Positions 9,193 to 17,939 of a stretch of DNA of 64,000 nucleotides are shown in pieces (the first letter of the stretch is position 1; each line of letters begins with the position of its first letter). The DNA is taken from assembly GCF_030409555.1 (NCBI RefSeq), contig NZ_JAUFPU010000004.1, positions 535,055 to 599,054 on the forward strand. The letters are read 5' to 3'. The position numbers were made by a program, and so were the translations under genes. This DNA is from Chitinimonas viridis (GTDB lineage: Bacteria; Pseudomonadota; Gammaproteobacteria; Burkholderiales; Chitinimonadaceae). A model generated the notes under the pieces. The model made no database searches. It was not told the DNA's origin and saw only the letters and a program-made list of their open reading frames with translations.

Positions 9193-10341
9193 ATGTCCGA
9201 TCGCCTGAACAAAACCCTGATCTGCAGCGTGGTTTTTCTCGATATCGTCGAATACTCGAGACAGCCCGTCAGCACCCAGATGCGCCTGAAAGAGGCGTTC
9301 AACAGCCTGCTGTCCAAGGCGTTGCAGGATATCGCCGTCAGCGACCGCATCATCATCGATACCGGTGATGGCGCCGCCATCAGTTTCCTGGGCGACCCGG
9401 AAGACGCCCTGTTCGTGGCCATTAGCCTGCGCGACGCCGTGTTGCACAACAACGACCCGAACTTCCCTCGCTTTGCCATACGGATCGGCATCAACCTCGG
9501 CCCGGCCAAACTGGTCAAGGACATCAACGGCCAGCTCAATCTACTGGGCGACGGCATCAATGCCTCGCAGCGGGTCATGAGCTTTGCCGAACCCGGTTGC
9601 ATACTGGTGTCGCGCTCCTACTACGAGGTGGTGTCCTGCCTGTCGGACGAGTATGCGCAGCTATTCCAATATGAAGGCTCACGCACCGACAAGCACGTAC
9701 GGGAGCATGAGGTCTACCAGGTCGGTTTCGGTGAGCTGGCCAAGCGGGCGATGCGGCCCGGCGGCATCCGGCGTGCCAAGCCCGGCAGCCCTGCCCATAA
9801 CAAGCGCATGCTCAATCTCCGGCAGGGCGGCATAGGCGCGCTGTTGGTCGTGGTCTTGATTGCGGGCAGCTGGTGGTTCATGCAGCGCCAGGATGCGCCG
9901 CCACAGCTTGCCTTGCCGGCTGCAGCACCAGCAGTGGCGCAGACGGAGGCCGCTCCCGTCGCAGCCCCGGCTGCGGCTGACCCCGCCAAGCGCGAAGCCA
10001 TCGCTACCAAACCGGCCGCGACATCCGCACCGCCTGCCACCCCTGCGCCAGCCAGCACGCCTGCAGCTACCCAGACCAGCACGCCCACGCCTGCCCCTGC
10101 CCCTGCCTTGCCGCCGGCAACTGCCATCGCACCGCCAGCCGAAGCTGGCAAGGCCACGCAGAAAGCCCAGGAAAAACCCACCGTCAAGACGACGCCTGCC
10201 GGCAAACCCGCGGTCAGCAAGCCTAAGCGTCAGGCAGAGACCGATACCCCCAGCCAGCCAGCTCCCAGACCGCGTGAGAAGGCCAAACCCTGCCCAGTGG
10301 CGGAATGCACACCGGATGGCCGCCCCAAGCGCGACCGCTAG
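9193..10341 (+). CDS. Membrane protein with class III nucleotidyl cyclase domain
   Basis: 382 residues. The N-terminal about 180 residues form a class III cyclase homology domain: metal-site D17 (FLDIVEYS) and D59 (TGDG), and the transition-state pair N123 and R127 (GDGINASQR). The position that is Lys in adenylate cyclases (three before G58) is Ile here, so substrate choice is uncertain and catalysis may be weak. One membrane segment follows (about residues 210-230), then a long Pro/Ala-rich tail (about 235-345) ending in a KPCPVAECTP motif with two Cys. The topology is cytoplasmic cyclase with an extended tail across the membrane, which is unusual. No ribosome-binding site is obvious before the ATG. 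Confidence 0.7.
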   Translation: MSDRLNKTLICSVVFLDIVEYSRQPVSTQMRLKEAFNSLLSKALQDIAVSDRIIIDTGDGAAISFLGDPEDALFVAISLRDAVLHNNDPNFPRFAIRIGINLGPAKLVKDINGQLNLLGDGINASQRVMSFAEPGCILVSRSYYEVVSCLSDEYAQLFQYEGSRTDKHVREHEVYQVGFGELAKRAMRPGGIRRAKPGSPAHNKRMLNLRQGGIGALLVVVLIAGSWWFMQRQDAPPQLALPAAAPAVAQTEAAPVAAPAAADPAKREAIATKPAATSAPPATPAPASTPAATQTSTPTPAPAPALPPATAIAPPAEAGKATQKAQEKPTVKTTPAGKPAVSKPKRQAETDTPSQPAPRPREKAKPCPVAECTPDGRPKRDR

Positions 10342-10408
10342 CCTTGCCGGGCACAAGCCAATCCAGGGGCGATGCAGGCCGCTGGTATATATAAGTAACT
10401 GATTCTAC

Positions 10409-10432
10409 ACTCCAGCATCAACCTGCTGGAGT
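10409..10432 (+). promoter_or_regulatory. Hairpin sequestering the ribosome-binding site of the GGT gene
   Basis: ACTCCAGCA and TGCTGGAGT are perfect 9-bp inverted copies around a TCAACC loop. The 3' arm contains the GGAG that serves the ATG at 10438. The fold would block translation initiation unless opened. Confidence 0.6.
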
Positions 10433-10437
10433 TGTCC

Positions 10438-12135
10438 ATGCTACGCCCCACCCTGCTTGCCATCGCCCTGCTCGGTCATGTCTGTGCGGCAGACCGGATT
10501 ACCGATGCCCCCTTTGCGACGCGCTCGGAGGTCATCGCACCCAAGGCCATGGCCGCCACCAGCCAGCCACTGGCTACCCAGATTGCGCTGGACGTGATGA
10601 AGCAGGGCGGCAACGCCATCGACGCCGCCATTGCCGCCAATGCCGCGCTGGGACTGATGGAGCCAGTAGGCGCCGGCATCGGTGGCGATTTGTTCGCGCT
10701 GGTGTGGGACAGCAAGACCCGCAAGCTCTACGGCCTGAATGCCAGCGGCCGCTCGCCCCGCTCCCTGACGCTGGCCCAGCTCAAGGCCGAGCTGGACAAG
10801 CAGGGGCTCAAGACCATTCCGCCCTTGGGCCCCCTGCCGGTCAGCGTACCGGGCACGGTGGACGGCTGGTTCAGCCTGCACGCCCGGTTCGGCCAGCTTC
10901 CCATGCGCGATATCCTGGCACCCAGCGTGCGCTATGCCCGCGAGGGCTTCCCGGTCAGCGATGTCATCAGCTACTACTGGCAGCGCAATGTCCGTTCCCT
11001 GCTACCCTACCCCGGCATACGCGAGCAGTTCACCCGTGATGGCACAGGCCCGCAGAAAGGCCAGCTGTGGACCAACCCCAACCTGGCCCGAACCTACGAG
11101 ATGCTGGGCAAGCAAGGTCGCGATGCGTTCTACAAGGGCGAGATCGCCCGCAAGATTGCCGCCTATATGGCGCGCAATGGCGGCTATCTCAGCTATGACG
11201 ATCTCGCCAGCCACAAGGGTGAATGGGTGGAGCCGGTATCGGTCAACTACCGTGGCTATGATGTATGGGAGCTCCCGCCCAACACACAGGGTATCGCCGC
11301 CCTGCAGGCCCTCAACATCCTGGAAGGTTACGACCTCAAAGCAGCCGGTTTTGGCAGCACCCGCCATGTGCATTGGTTTGTCGAAGCCACCAAGCTGGCC
11401 TTTGCCGACCGTGCCCGCTTCTACGCCGATCCCGATTTCGTCCGGACACCGCTTGAGCAGCTGCTATCCAAACAATACGCGGCAGAACGGCGCAAGCTGA
11501 TCACTGAAGAGCGCAGCCTGCAAAAGGTTGAGGCAGGCAATATCGCACTCAAGACCAGCGACACCATCTACCTGACCACCGCTGATGCGCAGGGCAATAT
11601 GGTGTCCTTGATACAAAGCAACTACCGTGGCATGGGCAGCGGCATGGCGCCAGAAGACCTGGGCTTCATCCTGCAGGACCGTGGCCAGCTGTTCGCGCTG
11701 GATCCTGGCCATGCCAATGTCTATGCCCCCGGCAAGCGGCCCTTCCACACCATCATCCCGGCCTTTATCAGCAAGGATGGCCAACCCTGGGTCAGCTTTG
11801 GCCTGATGGGGGGTGATATGCAGCCGCAAGGCCATACCCAGATCGTCATGAACCTGATCGACTTTGGCATGAACCTGCAGGAAGCAGGCGACGCACCGCG
11901 TATCTATTGGGACACGCCGCAGCAACCCACCGGCGGCAGCATGACCGATGGCGGCGCAGTCAGCCTGGAGACTGGGTTTCCCTACAGCACCATCCAGCAG
12001 TTGCTGCAGAAGCGGCACAAGCTGGGCTACGACTTGGGCGGCTATGGTGGCTATCAAGCCATCATGCGGCTACCTAATGGGGCCTGGGCAGGCGCCAGCG
12101 AATCGCGCAAGGATGGCCAGGCCGCCGGATACTGA
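10438..12135 (+). CDS. Gamma-glutamyltransferase family protein, exported
   Basis: Cleaves or transfers gamma-glutamyl groups (for example from glutathione) in the periplasm. 565 residues, signal peptide about 1-19. The zymogen self-cleavage site is visible as KTSDTIYLTT; the N-terminal nucleophile would be Thr376, splitting the product into a large (about 375) and a small (about 190) subunit. The DTIYLTTADAQGNMVS context resembles the YwrD-like branch more than classical GGT (TTHYSVVD). The ATG at 10438 is preferred over a TTG at 10432 because of GGAG spacing. That site lies in a hairpin, suggesting translational control. Confidence 0.88.
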   Translation: MLRPTLLAIALLGHVCAADRITDAPFATRSEVIAPKAMAATSQPLATQIALDVMKQGGNAIDAAIAANAALGLMEPVGAGIGGDLFALVWDSKTRKLYGLNASGRSPRSLTLAQLKAELDKQGLKTIPPLGPLPVSVPGTVDGWFSLHARFGQLPMRDILAPSVRYAREGFPVSDVISYYWQRNVRSLLPYPGIREQFTRDGTGPQKGQLWTNPNLARTYEMLGKQGRDAFYKGEIARKIAAYMARNGGYLSYDDLASHKGEWVEPVSVNYRGYDVWELPPNTQGIAALQALNILEGYDLKAAGFGSTRHVHWFVEATKLAFADRARFYADPDFVRTPLEQLLSKQYAAERRKLITEERSLQKVEAGNIALKTSDTIYLTTADAQGNMVSLIQSNYRGMGSGMAPEDLGFILQDRGQLFALDPGHANVYAPGKRPFHTIIPAFISKDGQPWVSFGLMGGDMQPQGHTQIVMNLIDFGMNLQEAGDAPRIYWDTPQQPTGGSMTDGGAVSLETGFPYSTIQQLLQKRHKLGYDLGGYGGYQAIMRLPNGAWAGASESRKDGQAAGY

Positions 12136-12163
12136 GTCGGGCAGGCTGCCTTTGAACAGGCTC

Positions 12164-12343
12164 TTACTCGCCACGCTCACGCAGAAAGCGCTGCACGGTC
12201 TCGCGCGCGGCGCGATTCATTTCGGCCTCGGACAAACGGGTACGGCTGGCGCTGTTACCCAGCCTGGTGTAGAGGCGGTATGCCAGCAAGACAGACAGGA
12301 TCAATGCGAGCGCAAAAAGAGCGAGTACAAAAGGGCTGGGCAT
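12164..12343 (-). CDS. Small single-pass membrane protein, unknown
   Basis: 59 residues. Begins MPSPFVLALFALAL and has one hydrophobic segment (about residues 4-23) followed by a charged, Arg/Glu-rich cytoplasmic tail. It fills the interval between the GGT gene and queF with good codon structure. The ribosome-binding site is poor. No family is recognised. An AT-rich stretch upstream on the same strand (12350-12395, TATATATATTA) could hold its promoter. Confidence 0.5.
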   Translation of the reverse strand: MPSPFVLALFALALILSVLLAYRLYTRLGNSASRTRLSEAEMNRAARETVQRFLRERGE

Positions 12344-12531
12344 GGTGTAACTACATAAAGGTATAAAAACTATCGTCTATATATATTAATCGATACCTTG
12401 GGCGGCGGCATAGCCCGGCTGCGCCGGTAGTCGAGGTAAAATGGTGAATAGCCTGGCTTATCACCTCAGAGGCAGACGATGTAAGGCCAGAGCCAGGACG
12501 CGCCCCTCCTAGCAAAACCGGAAACCCATTC

Positions 12532-13359
12532 ATGCACCCCGAACTCTCCCCGCTGGGCCGCACCAGTGCCTATGTCGAGCAATACGACCCCAGCCTGCTC
12601 TTCCCCATACCCCGCCAGGCCAAGCGCGACGAGATCGGCGTACCGAGCACCCTACCCTTCTTTGGCAGCGACTTCTGGAATGCTTACGAGCTCTCCTGGC
12701 TTAACCCGCGCGGCAAGCCGCAAGTCGCCCTGGCCAGCTTCATGGTGCCGGCGGACACGCCCAACATCATTGAATCCAAAAGCTTCAAGCTCTATCTCAA
12801 CAGCTACAACCAGACCCGGCTTGATGGCGTGGATGCGCTGAGGACTCGGCTGCAGGCCGATCTATCGCAGGCTGCCGGCGGCAATGTGAATGTACGCATC
12901 GTCCTGCCAGAGGCCTTCGGCCGGGAGCGTATGGCGGAACTGGATGGCTATTGCATCGATAACCTCGATATCGAGGTAGACCACTACACGCCGCAACCGG
13001 GCTTGCTCCGCACCATGGAGACCGGCGAGGGCATCGTGGAAGAGACCCTGGTATCTAACCTGCTTAAATCCAACTGCCTGGTGACTGGCCAACCCGACTG
13101 GGCCAGCGTGCAGATACGCTATCGGGGCATGGCCATAGAACGCGGCAGCCTGTTGCAGTATCTGATTTCGTTCCGGCAGCACAATGAGTTCCATGAGCAA
13201 TGCGTGGAACGCATCTTCATGGATATCAGCCGGGAATGCCGGCCCGAGGCCTTGTCGGTCTACGCCCGCTACACCCGCCGTGGCGGTCTGGACATCAATC
13301 CCTTCCGTACCAGCTATACCCAGGCAGCCCCAGCCAATCTGCGCACGGCGCGGCAGTAG
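12532..13359 (+). CDS. queF: NADPH-dependent 7-cyano-7-deazaguanine reductase (QueF, type II)
   Basis: Reduces preQ0 to preQ1 in queuosine tRNA modification. 275 residues, the length of the long (type II, E. coli-like) homodimeric form. The QueF motif appears as [11 protein letters not shown], the thioimide-forming Cys182 lies in [10 protein letters not shown], and general-acid Asp189 follows at the expected distance. No preQ1 riboswitch fold was seen upstream (12358-12531). Confidence 0.95.
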   Translation: MHPELSPLGRTSAYVEQYDPSLLFPIPRQAKRDEIGVPSTLPFFGSDFWNAYELSWLNPRGKPQVALASFMVPADTPNIIESKSFKLYLNSYNQTRLDGVDALRTRLQADLSQAAGGNVNVRIVLPEAFGRERMAELDGYCIDNLDIEVDHYTPQPGLLRTMETGEGIVEETLVSNLLKSNCLVTGQPDWASVQIRYRGMAIERGSLLQYLISFRQHNEFHEQCVERIFMDISRECRPEALSVYARYTRRGGLDINPFRTSYTQAAPANLRTARQ

Positions 13360-13434
13360 CGCGTTGTGGCTGCGGGATTGCCGTGGCGGTCTAAACTGGG
13401 TAGTGCCGACCGCCCTATTGCCCAGGAATCCCCC

Positions 13435-14265
13435 ATGCCTCAAGCCCTATCCGATGCCGAAGCCGCACAACTGCTGAAAAGCCTGACGCTGCCACCGCTA
13501 CCGCAAAGCCTGGCCGAGTTCCGCCGGGCCAAGGCAGCAGGGGCCGACCTGGCCGACATGAGCGATTTGATCGGCCGCGATCTCAGCCTCGCCGCTGCAG
13601 TGCTCAAGATCGCCAACTCGCCCGCTTTTGCCAGCCGCCAGCTCAACAACCTGCAGGATGCGGTCATGGTCCTGGGAGCAGACAACCTGGACATGGTGGT
13701 GACCAGCGTTACCCTCAAGAATGCCATCCCGCTGGCCCCCATCCTGCGTGCATTCTGGGATGACGCCACCCAGATTGCCGCCATTGCCAGCCATCTGGCG
13801 CGCCGCTGGAATCTGATCAAGCCGGAGCAGGCCTACTTGTTCTGCCTGTTCCGCGATTGCGGCATTCCGGTGCTGACCCAGCGCTTTCCTGCCTATATCG
13901 CCACCCTGGCACGGGCGATGGAAGACCCGGCCAACTTTATCCGCATCGAGATGGACAGCCGCTCGACCTCACATGTGGTGGTGGGTTATCTGCTGGCGCG
14001 TTCCTGGTTCATGCCCTCGGCGATGAATGAGGCCATCCTGCATCACCATGATTTCGACCAGCTCGGCGATGACGAGCTGCTGGAACCGGAATCGGCCCGC
14101 CTGATTACACTGGCGCGCCTGGCCGAATACCTGCTGTTCAGCCGCCTGCGCCGCGATGCCGACCCACACTGGCCGCATATCCAGGCGGCCATCTTGGCTG
14201 AACTGGGCTTTGACATCAGCTTGATGAGTGAACTGACCGAGGTCGCGACCGACGCCCTCAAGTAG
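13435..14265 (+). CDS. HDOD domain signalling protein
   Basis: 276 residues forming a single HDOD domain, the catalytically silent relative of HD-GYP/HD phosphodiesterases used in bacterial signalling scaffolds. Visible family features include LPPLPQSLAEFRR at the N-terminus, LIGRDLSLAAAVLKIANSP, and AILHHHDF in the C-terminal half. No second domain. The start at 13435 follows GGAATCC. It may be read with queF, 75 bases upstream. Target unknown. Confidence 0.82.
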   Translation: MPQALSDAEAAQLLKSLTLPPLPQSLAEFRRAKAAGADLADMSDLIGRDLSLAAAVLKIANSPAFASRQLNNLQDAVMVLGADNLDMVVTSVTLKNAIPLAPILRAFWDDATQIAAIASHLARRWNLIKPEQAYLFCLFRDCGIPVLTQRFPAYIATLARAMEDPANFIRIEMDSRSTSHVVVGYLLARSWFMPSAMNEAILHHHDFDQLGDDELLEPESARLITLARLAEYLLFSRLRRDADPHWPHIQAAILAELGFDISLMSELTEVATDALK

Positions 14266-14280
14266 CCCACAGCACCGGCA

Positions 14281-15864
14281 TCACGGCCAGCGCAAGCGCT
14301 CGAAACTGAAGGGTGCGGCTGGCGAGGGCATAACGCCTTTCAACCTGGCATCATGTGCCAGTGCCGCCTTGGGGTAGGCCAGTACGGCCCAGGGAACTGC
14401 CGTCAGGAAGTGCTGTGCCGCCGCCTCGTACAGCTTGGCACGCTTGGCCTGCTGCGGCGTGGCCCGGGCGGCATCGATCAGGCTATCGAACTGCTTGTCA
14501 CACCAGCGCGCAGTACTGGTCTGAGCCGCATCGCAGGTCAATAGATTGCCATACAGCTCATCAGGGTCCAGGCTATTCATCCAGCCTGATATCACGATGG
14601 CGTGCTCACCCAGGCGGCCACGCCGCCCAAGCTCAGCCGCCTCCATGGCCACCAACCGGGTCTTGACGCCCAGCTTGGCCCAGTCGGCCTGCACCAGTTC
14701 GGCGGTCAGGCGCGGATTGACATTGGAAGCCCCACCACCCACCCGGGCCCAGATACTGGTTTCAAAGCCATGGGGGTAGCCCGCCTCGGCCAGCAGCTTG
14801 CGGGCCTGCTCCAGCCTGGGCGCTATCGGCGGCTGGCTCGGTGCGCCCCATAGGGTGTCTGGGGCGTAGGGCAGCATGCCCGTAGCGGCGCGCCCTTCAT
14901 ACACGGCCTGCACGATGGCCGCGCGGTCTATCGCCAGACTGAGTGCCTGCCGCACCCGCACATCATTGAACGGTTTCTTCTGGCTATTGAACGCCAGAAA
15001 CGAAGTGATCTGCGGTTGATAATGCACCACCCTTACCTTAGGCGTATCGCTCAGCGCAGCCACATCCTGCGGGCGCAGGCTCTCGCTCAGGTGGCACTCG
15101 CCGGCGCGGAGCTTCTGCATGCGCACCGAGGCATCGGGGTTGATGCTGAAAATCAGCTTGTCCATGGCAGGCCGGCCCCTGAAATACGCCGGGTGAGCGA
15201 CATAGCGTATGACGGCACCCTTCTCGTACTTGAGCAACTGATAGGGCCCGGTACCCACCGGCTCGCTGCTGAGCCTGGCCAGTTGCCCCGCCAGCGCCAG
15301 GCGATTGCCGTACTCGGCCGAGACAATGGACATCGGCCAGGATGCCATCAGCGCCGGGAAAGGCGCATAGGGCTTGGCCAGCACAAAGCGCACCGTGTAG
15401 GCGTCGATCTTCTCGCTGGCCCGTATCAACGCCCCCCAATCGCCAGACAGCGCGGCCGGGAATCCGCCTGGTGCCGTGGCGGCGCCCGGGTGGCTGGTCA
15501 CGACCTGCCGGCGTACGCTCCACAACACATCGTCGGCATTGAAATCGCGGCTGGGCTTAAAGCCCGCGGTGGTGTGGAACTTCACGCCACGGCGCAGCTT
15601 GAAGGTCCAGCTACGGCCATCGGCCGACATGTTCCACTTTTCCGCCAGCTCCGGCACCAGCGCACCACTAGCCGGTGCATAACCCACCAAGCGGTTATAC
15701 AAGGGGTAGGCGGCAGCGCGGTGGGTTGCGGCGGTATCCGACAAGGCCGAGTCAAATCCGTCGGGGTCGGCATCGGCACAGAACACCAACGGCTGGGCCG
15801 CCAGGAGGTTTACTGCCAGGCTACTGCAAAGCAGGGCCAAGCCAAGGCGCGAACGAAACAACAT
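14281..15864 (-). CDS. Peptide/oligopeptide-binding protein of ABC importer (SBP_bac_5)
   Basis: Periplasmic solute-binding protein of the DppA/OppA family, 527 residues. Signal peptide about residues 1-23 (LALLCSSLAVNLLAAQ), then LVFCADADPDGFD, close to the mature start of DppA-like proteins. The typical central segment RVRQALSLAIDR is present. Two in-frame ATGs (15876 and 15864) are possible; 15864 has an AAGG site about 13 bases upstream, whereas the first would have no spacing. No permease or ATPase genes are adjacent, so it is an orphan component. Confidence 0.88.
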   Translation of the reverse strand: MLFRSRLGLALLCSSLAVNLLAAQPLVFCADADPDGFDSALSDTAATHRAAAYPLYNRLVGYAPASGALVPELAEKWNMSADGRSWTFKLRRGVKFHTTAGFKPSRDFNADDVLWSVRRQVVTSHPGAATAPGGFPAALSGDWGALIRASEKIDAYTVRFVLAKPYAPFPALMASWPMSIVSAEYGNRLALAGQLARLSSEPVGTGPYQLLKYEKGAVIRYVAHPAYFRGRPAMDKLIFSINPDASVRMQKLRAGECHLSESLRPQDVAALSDTPKVRVVHYQPQITSFLAFNSQKKPFNDVRVRQALSLAIDRAAIVQAVYEGRAATGMLPYAPDTLWGAPSQPPIAPRLEQARKLLAEAGYPHGFETSIWARVGGGASNVNPRLTAELVQADWAKLGVKTRLVAMEAAELGRRGRLGEHAIVISGWMNSLDPDELYGNLLTCDAAQTSTARWCDKQFDSLIDAARATPQQAKRAKLYEAAAQHFLTAVPWAVLAYPKAALAHDARLKGVMPSPAAPFSFERLRWP

Positions 15865-15991
15865 CAACTGAACCATCCCTTCAAGGCCGGCCATGCGGCG
15901 CATGCCGTGCCGGCCCTGTATTGATCTCTGTATGTGCTCTGATCCGCAGCGACTCCAGAGCCGCTGACCAGTCACTGCTGGCAGCTACCAC

Positions 15992-16762
15992 TCAACGCAG
16001 ATAGGCCAGCGCCTGCTCATGCAAGGCGGCGGTTGCCGCCACCAGTACGCTGCCGTCGGAGTCCTTGTTCAGCTCGCCGCCCAGCCAGTCTGTCATCGTG
16101 CCACCTGCACCCTGCACCACGGGCACCAGGGCGGCAAAGTCATGCAGTTTGAGGCCGCTCTCCACCACTAGGTCATAACCACCGCAGGCCAGCAGGGCGT
16201 ACAGGTAGGCATCGCCGCCCCATACCGTAAAGCGGCAACGCGCCTGCAGATCGGCAAAGCGCTCGCCTGCGGCGGCCTGCAGATATTGCGGTCCGGTCGA
16301 GCCCAGCCGGGTAGCTGCCAGATCCGTGACATCCGAGGTCTGCACCACGCTGCCATTGAGGGTGGTAGGCAGGCCCGCCACCCCCACCCAACGCTCGTTC
16401 AACACCGGCTGATCGATAATGCCCAGCACCGGCTTGCCATGGTGGAGCAAACCAATCAGGGTGCAGAAGGTCGGCCGGCCCACGATAAAGCTCTTGGTGC
16501 CGTCAACCGGGTCCAGCACCCATACCCATTCGGCTCCATCCCGCTCACGCCCGAACTCCTCGCCGATGATGCCGTGTTCCGGCGCATGCTCGGCCAGCAA
16601 GGCACGCATGGCCTGCTCTGCGCCACGATCAGCCAAGGTCACCGGGCTGGCATCGAGCTTGTCGTCTACCGCCAGGCGGGTGCGGTAGTACGGCAGAATG
16701 ACCGCACGGGCAGCATCGGCCAGGCGTTGGGCCAGCGGCAGGAAATCGGCGGGATGACTCAT
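15992..16762 (-). CDS. hisN: Inositol monophosphatase family protein, probable histidinol-phosphatase
   Basis: Mg-dependent phosphatase of the inositol monophosphatase superfamily, 256 residues. Metal-binding motifs are clear: GEEFG, DPVDGTKSF and WGGDAYLY. The GTKSFIVGRPTF context and HDFAALVPVVQGAGG are those of HisN-type histidinol-phosphate phosphatases, so the histidine-pathway role is favoured, but activity on other sugar or inositol phosphates cannot be excluded. The ATG at 16762 has a good AGGAAA site. A relic of a palindromic repeat (16802-16850) lies just upstream. Confidence 0.82.
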   Translation of the reverse strand: MSHPADFLPLAQRLADAARAVILPYYRTRLAVDDKLDASPVTLADRGAEQAMRALLAEHAPEHGIIGEEFGRERDGAEWVWVLDPVDGTKSFIVGRPTFCTLIGLLHHGKPVLGIIDQPVLNERWVGVAGLPTTLNGSVVQTSDVTDLAATRLGSTGPQYLQAAAGERFADLQARCRFTVWGGDAYLYALLACGGYDLVVESGLKLHDFAALVPVVQGAGGTMTDWLGGELNKDSDGSVLVAATAALHEQALAYLR

Positions 16763-16801
16763 GGGCTTTCCTGGTGCGTAAACAAAGGAGGCAGCCATCT
16801 T

Positions 16802-16850
16802 AGAGCCTGTTCGATATCTTTTCACCTCGTCGCCGACTTGTCGCAGGCTA
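16802..16850. repeat. Single end of a MITE-like element, relic
   Basis: AGAGCCTGTTC followed by GATATC, TTTTCACC and CGTCGCCG matches one terminus of the palindromic element at 29084-29277 over about 40 bases with small gaps. No matching opposite end is nearby, so it is a decayed or solo end. Confidence 0.55.
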
Positions 16851-16868
16851 TTTGAGCCTGTGCCAGCG

Positions 16869-17789
16869 TTATTTTCCCGGCTTGGATGGCTTGAGCTTGC
16901 CTGTCAGACGGTCCAGCACATCAGGTACCAATCGCTCGGCAAACCCGAACAGAAAGCTCCATACCGCCAGCTTGGCCAGTTCATGGCCACCTGTAGGCAA
17001 AGGGATGCTGGGCCAGTCGGCCGACTTGAACTGGGGGATCAGGCTGGCATTGAGTGCCGGGCTGAACAACTGGGTAAACAGGCCGCTGGCAAGCAGGCTG
17101 TAGCCCACCAGGGCAAACAAGCCCGCCAGCAGCATGCCTTGCACCACACTGTCCTGCCCTACGTCCAGCGCACAGAGATTACCCAGGGCGGTGCCCTGGC
17201 TGGCATCGCCGCCTTGCGAGGGGCCTGGCGATTGCGCGCGCCGTGCAATGCTGGCATAGCCGCCGCCGATACCCAGCCAGGCCACCATGCTCAGCAGTGC
17301 CAGCCCCTGCCAGCCGAACAGCATGCCACTCCAGCTCACTAGCACCGCGATTGCGGTCACCGCCCACAGGGTAGCGGCCAGCCTGCGGCGCAGCCGCCAA
17401 GCCTCCTGCTCGCGCAGCAGGTTCTTGCGGAAAGCCCATTGCCGTTCCGATTGGAGATTGAGCGCCCATGCCCGCAAGCGCGGCTCGTAGTCCGCGCGTG
17501 TCGGATCGGGCAAAGCTGCGGCAGTCTGGTGAAACAGCTGGCCCAGAATGCCGGCGCGTTGTTCCAACTGGTAGAGCGGCATCAGTTGCACCACCCACAA
17601 CTCCAGCGTAAACAGTTGCTGCCAGTCCAGCGTATCGCTGTTATTAGCCAGGGCTGCGGCTTCGCCATAACGGGGTAGCTGAGCAGCCTCGACCGGCAAG
17701 GCCCGAAAATCTGCCACGACTTGATCGACGTAGGGGCCACCCACGGCTCTTACCTGTGCCAGGGGACGATAGGTGCGGCTACCCGCCAT
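16869..17789 (-). CDS. Membrane protein, unknown function
   Basis: 306 residues. The N-terminal half (about 1-150) is soluble and helical, rich in Arg and Leu, with LRAWALNLQSERQWAFRKNL. Four hydrophobic segments follow, two near 155-195 and two in the C-terminal third. It ends in a basic KLKPSKPGK tail. The ATG at 17789 is chosen for its GAGGAGGAG site. It faces away from the next gene and shows no enzyme motif. No family is recognised. Confidence 0.6.
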   Translation of the reverse strand: MAGSRTYRPLAQVRAVGGPYVDQVVADFRALPVEAAQLPRYGEAAALANNSDTLDWQQLFTLELWVVQLMPLYQLEQRAGILGQLFHQTAAALPDPTRADYEPRLRAWALNLQSERQWAFRKNLLREQEAWRLRRRLAATLWAVTAIAVLVSWSGMLFGWQGLALLSMVAWLGIGGGYASIARRAQSPGPSQGGDASQGTALGNLCALDVGQDSVVQGMLLAGLFALVGYSLLASGLFTQLFSPALNASLIPQFKSADWPSIPLPTGGHELAKLAVWSFLFGFAERLVPDVLDRLTGKLKPSKPGK

Positions 17790-17939
17790 GGTTTGCTCCT
17801 CCTCGGTTAGGGCCTCATCCTCACCCAAGGTGGGGATGTGCCGTTTTTTGTCTGTACAGCATCAACAGCCATTGGCCGAATTGCAAGCAGCAGCCTTAAT
17901 CGGCGAAAATTTTGCTTCATCCCCCCAACGGATTCCCCC

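Noticed and set aside
12358..12531. Possible preQ1 riboswitch before queF
   Set aside because: No C-rich loop or A-rich tail with pseudoknot pairing could be found.
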